Assembly: GCA_964353555.1 (NCBI GenBank)
Contig: CAYGWM010000007.1
Span: 1-64,000, forward strand
Reading direction: 5' to 3'
From: PR03 sp964353555
Lineage (GTDB): Bacteria; Myxococcota_A; UBA9160; PR03
DNA: 64,000 bases
Within the stretch, counting starts at the first letter, position 1. The number at the start of each line of letters is the position of its first letter. Below are positions 60,865-64,000 of this stretch, piece by piece. The notes below the pieces were generated by a model. That model made no database searches. It was not told where the DNA came from and was given only the letters and a program-made list of their open reading frames with translations. The position numbers and the translations under genes are program-made.

Positions 60865-62318
60865 CCACTGGTCGCCGCAAGTCGAGGTCCAGCGCTTCGT
60901 CGGAGTAGACGGACCGCGGCCGGCCACTCCCACAGCTGCGGCTCGTGAGGGCCTTCGCGCAGGCTGCGGGTGAGTTCGGTGTCGCGCCAATCCCAGAGTC
61001 TTTCGTGCGCAATGTCGACGTTTCTCGGCGATGCATTCCACGAGCTCGGATACGCGTAGGCGCCGAGCGCATGGATGGCCGTCGCGATGAGGACGGTCGC
61101 GACCGCAGGGATGAGGAGCAGCTTGTTGCTGCGCAACGTCCGCTGGAGTGACAGGCAGAAGATCACCACCAGGATCGGAATCGTGTCGGTCCAGAACCTG
61201 GGTCCGAACGACCAACCCGCCCACCAACACGAGTACTTCGCGAGCGCTAGCGCGTACAGGCCCAGCGCGGGCAGCAGCCACTTCACCAGAGACGGCAAGC
61301 TCCGCAACCCGATGAAAGGCAACACCGCCAGGCCGAAGAGCGCCCACGGCGAGAAGATGAAGAGCCCGCGACTCGGGCTGAACAGAGTTCCGAATCCACC
61401 CCAGAGCAGATTACCGGACCACGTGCCGGTGACGCCGTGGAAACGCGGGTGCAGCGCTTCGAGCTGCGTCTGGCCTCCCGCGAGCGTGCCGAAGAACCAC
61501 AGGTTGTGACCCAGCAATGCAGCGCCGATCACCATCGGGAGGAGGAAGAACGGCCAGGCCTGCCGTCCGTTGCTCCGCACGACCCAGGCTGCAACAGCGA
61601 TTGCGAACACGACGTTGAGGGGCCGCGACGCGACCATCGTGGCTACGGCGAACCCCGCGAGCAGCAGCCGCCCGCGCGACGCGGCCCCGTCCCAGAGCAG
61701 GCACGACGCCGCGGCGAAGCCCAGCACAGCAACGCCGTGTTGCCAGGCGCCTTGTGCTGCCACTGACCAGAGCGTGCTTCCGAACGCGCCTGCGAACGCG
61801 CTGAGTAGCGCGACCGGCCAACTGGCGCCGAGCTTCAAACACAGAAGGAGCAAGAGCGCAGCGGCGCACGCCACCAGGAACGCGTGAGAGTTCTTTGCCA
61901 TCAGCACGCCGAAGAAGGACGCGTGCTGGAGGTCCCAGCCCGGACGCAAGAGATCCAATGCCGTCATCTGAACAGCGGTGACCGGAAACGCGACCAACGC
62001 CGGAGCCAGTGGATATCGCGACACCAGGTGGCCGCGAGAGAACGCCACGCCGTGGCTGCGTTCGCCTCGCGCCCCGAAAACGGGATGGAAGCGATCCAGG
62101 AAGAAGCCGTCTCCGCGCCACAGCGCGATCGGCAGCAAGGCCGCTGGATCGACGTCACCGCCGGCCACGCCGCGACCGTTCGCGAGATACACGCAGAAGA
62201 CGAGCACACCAAAAGTCGCTACCGCGGCGAGCGTCCGCGAGCCCAGACGGCGCGGCGGTGGATCATCCTGCGTGATCTCCACGGTTTCGCGATTAGCGCA
62301 GGCAGATCGCAAAACCAA
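60865..62318 (-). CDS. Polytopic membrane protein, probable glycosyltransferase, 3' end in gap
   Basis: At least 484 residues, about ten membrane helices, beginning near TLAAVATFGVLVFCVYLANG. Motifs: GDVDPAALLPIALWRGDGFF, VSRYPLAPALVAFPV, SAFAGAFGSTLWSVAAQGAW and SPSRGLFIFSPWALFGLAVL. The layout resembles GT39/GT87-type sugar transferases or their DUF relatives, with an acidic loop after the first helix. The start is uncertain: TTG 62318, or a GTG about 12 codons later. GC is slightly lower than in the neighbours. The C-terminus lies in the gap. Confidence 0.65.
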
Positions 62319-62438
62319 CCGGCAAAGCCGCCGCAGGCAGGGTACTGCGAATGACCCGGTGGGGGATGGGCCGAGATCAGTGAACGTCGCGCCGGTGTGC
62401 CTCGCTTTCGGTTCGACGCGATCCCTTGTGGGCCCGAG

Positions 62439-62468
62439 TTGACACAGGCGAGGCGGGGCTCTTATTCT
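62439..62468 (+). promoter_or_regulatory. Strong sigma70-type promoter ahead of the panB leader
   Basis: TTGACA (62439-62444), an 18-base spacer and TATTCT (62463-62468). The best promoter match in the window. Transcription should begin near 62475, about 375 bases before panB. Confidence 0.65.
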
Positions 62469-62474
62469 TCCGCT

Positions 62475-62769
62475 TGGCTCGAGGGGAATCGCACGGTGCG
62501 ATCTTCATCGAGCGCCCACCAGAAGGACGATTCGGGCCCTCGCGATCGGCCCGACGAGACGAAGGACGAGTCCCGCACGCGAACGTTCGTTCGCAGTTCA
62601 TGATCAGAGAGGATCGCTCTGGAACCATCGCTTGGATCTGCTCCGGCAGACCGAGACGGAGGTGAGCCGAGCGGATCTCGCACGCAGCGTCGTCGTTTCT
62701 GCTACGACCCGCGGCGTACCAGCGTGATCCGACACGCGCCTCCGGCACCGACCGGCGGGCGCGTTTTTT
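62475..62769 (+). ncRNA. Candidate structured leader or small RNA upstream of panB
   Basis: A promoter at 62439-62468 and an intrinsic terminator at 62734-62769 enclose about 295 bases with no convincing gene. Local hairpins are visible in order: TCGCA/TGCGA, TCGGGCC/GGCCCGA, GCGAAC/GTTCGC, CAGAG/CTCTG, TCTGC/GCAGA and GTCGT/ACGAC. A 21-codon ORF at 62599-62664 (ATG ATC AGA ... GGA GGT GA) could be a leader peptide. The pan RNA motif is known upstream of panB in some deltaproteobacteria and would fit; I cannot confirm it by eye. Apart from this and the promoter, 62319-62849 holds nothing recognisable. Confidence 0.5.
62734..62769 (+). terminator. Intrinsic terminator or attenuator before panB
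   Basis: ACGCGCC (62734-62740) pairs with GGCGCGT (62758-62764); CCGG (62742-62745) pairs with CCGG (62752-62755); loop CACCGA; then six T (62764-62769). It lies 80 bases before the panB ATG and downstream of the leader promoter, so panB may be expressed by read-through. Confidence 0.75.
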
Positions 62770-62849
62770 GTTTCCGGTGTTTCGGGCCAGGAGCCTCGGC
62801 GCAATGTGCCGGGGTTTCCGTCGCGGCGGGCCGCCGGAGGCAGCCCCCC

Positions 62850-63719
62850 ATGTCGACGATTTCCGTCTCTTCGTCCCGCGAACATCGTGTCACCGTGCGT
62901 ACGCTCGCGGCCCGCAAGAGCCGCGCGGAACGCATCTCGATGCTCACCGCCTACGACTTTGCGTTCGCTCGGATCTTCGACCAGGCCGGCATCGACGTGA
63001 TCCTCGTCGGCGACAGCCTTGGCAACGTCGTACAGGGTCACGATACGACGCTGCCGGTGACGCTCGACGAGGTCGTCTACCACACGCGGCTGGTCGCGCG
63101 GGGCTGTCGCCACGCGCTGGTCGTGGGCGACATGCCGTTCGGCTCGTACCAGGTGTCGTCAGAAGACGCCGTTCGCTCCGCGATCCGGCTCGTGAAGGAT
63201 GGCGGTGCGCAGGCGGTGAAGCTGGAAGGTGGGCTCGCCGTCGCGGAGGCAATCGAGCGCATCGCGCGCGCCGAGATCCCGGTGATGGGTCACGTGGGAC
63301 TGACACCGCAAGCGATCCACCGGATGGGCGGTTTTCGCGTGCAGGGGCGCAGCGCGGACGAGCGCGCGCGCGTACTCGCCGATGCGGACGCCGTGCAGCA
63401 GGCGGGCGCGTTCGCGGTGGTGCTCGAGGGCATGCCGGCCGATCTCGCCGCCGAGATCACGACCCGCCTGGAGATCCCGACGATCGGCATCGGCGCTGGC
63501 CCGCACTGCGACGGACAAGTACTGGTGATGCACGACATGCTCGGCCTGAACGACTGGACGCCCAGCTTCGTGAAGCAGTACGCCGACCTCGGTGCGGCGG
63601 CCGCGAAGGCGGCGCGCAGCTTTGCCGAGGACGTCGCAGCGCAGAAGTTTCCCGCTGAAGAGCATTGTTATAACGCAGGGCGCAAGGCGCCTGGCCCGCC
63701 GAGTCATCAGGGCGGATGA
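62850..63719 (+). CDS. panB: 3-methyl-2-oxobutanoate hydroxymethyltransferase
   Basis: First committed step of pantothenate synthesis, making ketopantoate with methylene-tetrahydrofolate. Start ATG 62850 after GGAGG. 289 residues: ERISMLTAYDFAFARIFDQA, VGDSLGNVVQGHDTTLPVTL, GDMPFGSYQVS, KLEGG, PVMGHVGLTPQAIHRMGGFR, GIGAGPHCDGQVLVMHDMLG. An upstream frame stays open but crosses the terminator. The stop overlaps panC. Confidence 0.96.
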   Translation: MSTISVSSSREHRVTVRTLAARKSRAERISMLTAYDFAFARIFDQAGIDVILVGDSLGNVVQGHDTTLPVTLDEVVYHTRLVARGCRHALVVGDMPFGSYQVSSEDAVRSAIRLVKDGGAQAVKLEGGLAVAEAIERIARAEIPVMGHVGLTPQAIHRMGGFRVQGRSADERARVLADADAVQQAGAFAVVLEGMPADLAAEITTRLEIPTIGIGAGPHCDGQVLVMHDMLGLNDWTPSFVKQYADLGAAAAKAARSFAEDVAAQKFPAEEHCYNAGRKAPGPPSHQGG

Positions 63720-64000
63720 TGGAGGTCGTGCGAACCGTGCAATCGCTGCGTGCGCTGTCGGAAGACGCGCGTGCAGCCGGACGACGCGTGGCGCTGGTGC
63801 CCACGATGGGCGCGCTGCACGACGGCCATCTCGCGCTCGTTGCGCTGGCGCGGCGGCGCGCGGAGTTCGTGATCGTGTCGATCTTCGTGAACCCGACCCA
63901 GTTCGGACCGGGCGAAGACCTCGCGAGCTATCCGCGCACGCTCGATGCCGATCTCGCGCGTTGCCGCGACGCGGGTGTCGATCTCGTTTTTGCGCCGGCC
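63716..64000 (+). CDS. panC: Pantothenate synthetase, N-terminal part (partial)
   Basis: Starts at ATG 63716 (or the next ATG, 63719), overlapping the panB stop, and runs off the right edge. The visible 95 residues contain RVALVPTMGALHDGHLALVA (the PTMGALHxGH ATP-binding signature) and IVSIFVNPTQFGPGEDLASY with PRTLDADLARC. It joins pantoate and beta-alanine with ATP. With panB it forms the usual pan operon. Confidence 0.95.
   Translation, partial: MMEVVRTVQSLRALSEDARAAGRRVALVPTMGALHDGHLALVALARRRAEFVIVSIFVNPTQFGPGEDLASYPRTLDADLARCRDAGVDLVFAPA

Overview
The window is about 69% GC and densely packed, with most neighbouring genes joined by 1-4 base stop/start overlaps. It comes from a Gram-negative bacterium: it carries a Tol-Pal operon, FtsEX-EnvC, a LolB-like lipoprotein, LPS-type kinases and a RpoH-type sigma factor. 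F420 biosynthesis genes, a bactofilin, a PEP-CTERM protein, a GldA/F/G-like ABC system and a double WaaP-like kinase suggest a deltaproteobacterial-grade lineage (Myxococcota or relatives). That placement is inference; no rRNA gene is present. Four 100-N gaps show it is a draft assembly. Three of them are flanked by the same 55 bases on both sides, which looks like an unresolved k-mer overlap and not real duplication.

Layout. 1-4.2 kb: end of engB, a broken LPG-synthase-like flippase gene, then (minus strand) a DUF4124-cofD-cofC-cofE operon for coenzyme F420. 4.3-7 kb: a secreted propeller protein, a PEP-CTERM lamin-tail protein and a 20-bp tandem repeat. 7-17 kb: a conserved unknown gene fused by overlap to ftsE-ftsX-envC, then ctpA, xseA, xseB-ispA-dxs-tlyA. 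17-28 kb: erpA-iscS, then cysC-TPR-LolB-like-oppABCDF as one overlapping chain. 28-31 kb: an unknown small protein, a tandem two-domain WaaP-like kinase with a GT4 glycosyltransferase, and a tiny protein with a C-terminal sorting-type tail. 31.5-37.9 kb: TetR, a GldA/F/G-like ABC exporter, DUF4340 and a flavodoxin-reductase/ferredoxin fusion. 37.9-40.6 kb: two lower-GC genes (SGNH hydrolase, GT39-like). 40.6-45.2 kb, minus: holB-metG-tatD-suhB and a cytochrome c. 45.3-53.6 kb: bactofilin, NifU-like, a moaD-moaE fusion, moaB, a peptidase-MA protein, a 119-base nested palindrome, an M20 amidohydrolase, rpoH, cytochrome c and pepA. 53.6-60.8 kb: tolQ-tolR-tolA-tolB-cpoB, dksA, tsaD, rsmA and a PilZ gene. 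60.9-64 kb: a polytopic membrane protein, a promoter-to-terminator leader without a gene, then panB-panC.

Three signals cut across individual genes. First, about ten operon-leading genes have a TAnnnT-like -10 box 6-9 bases before the start codon, often with a -35 box 17 bases further up, so their mRNAs should be leaderless. Second, three core genes (tlyA, tolA, tsaD) can encode their conserved N-termini only from a CTG codon. Third, a near-consensus promoter and a strong intrinsic terminator enclose about 300 structured non-coding bases just ahead of panB, a good candidate for a regulatory leader or small RNA.
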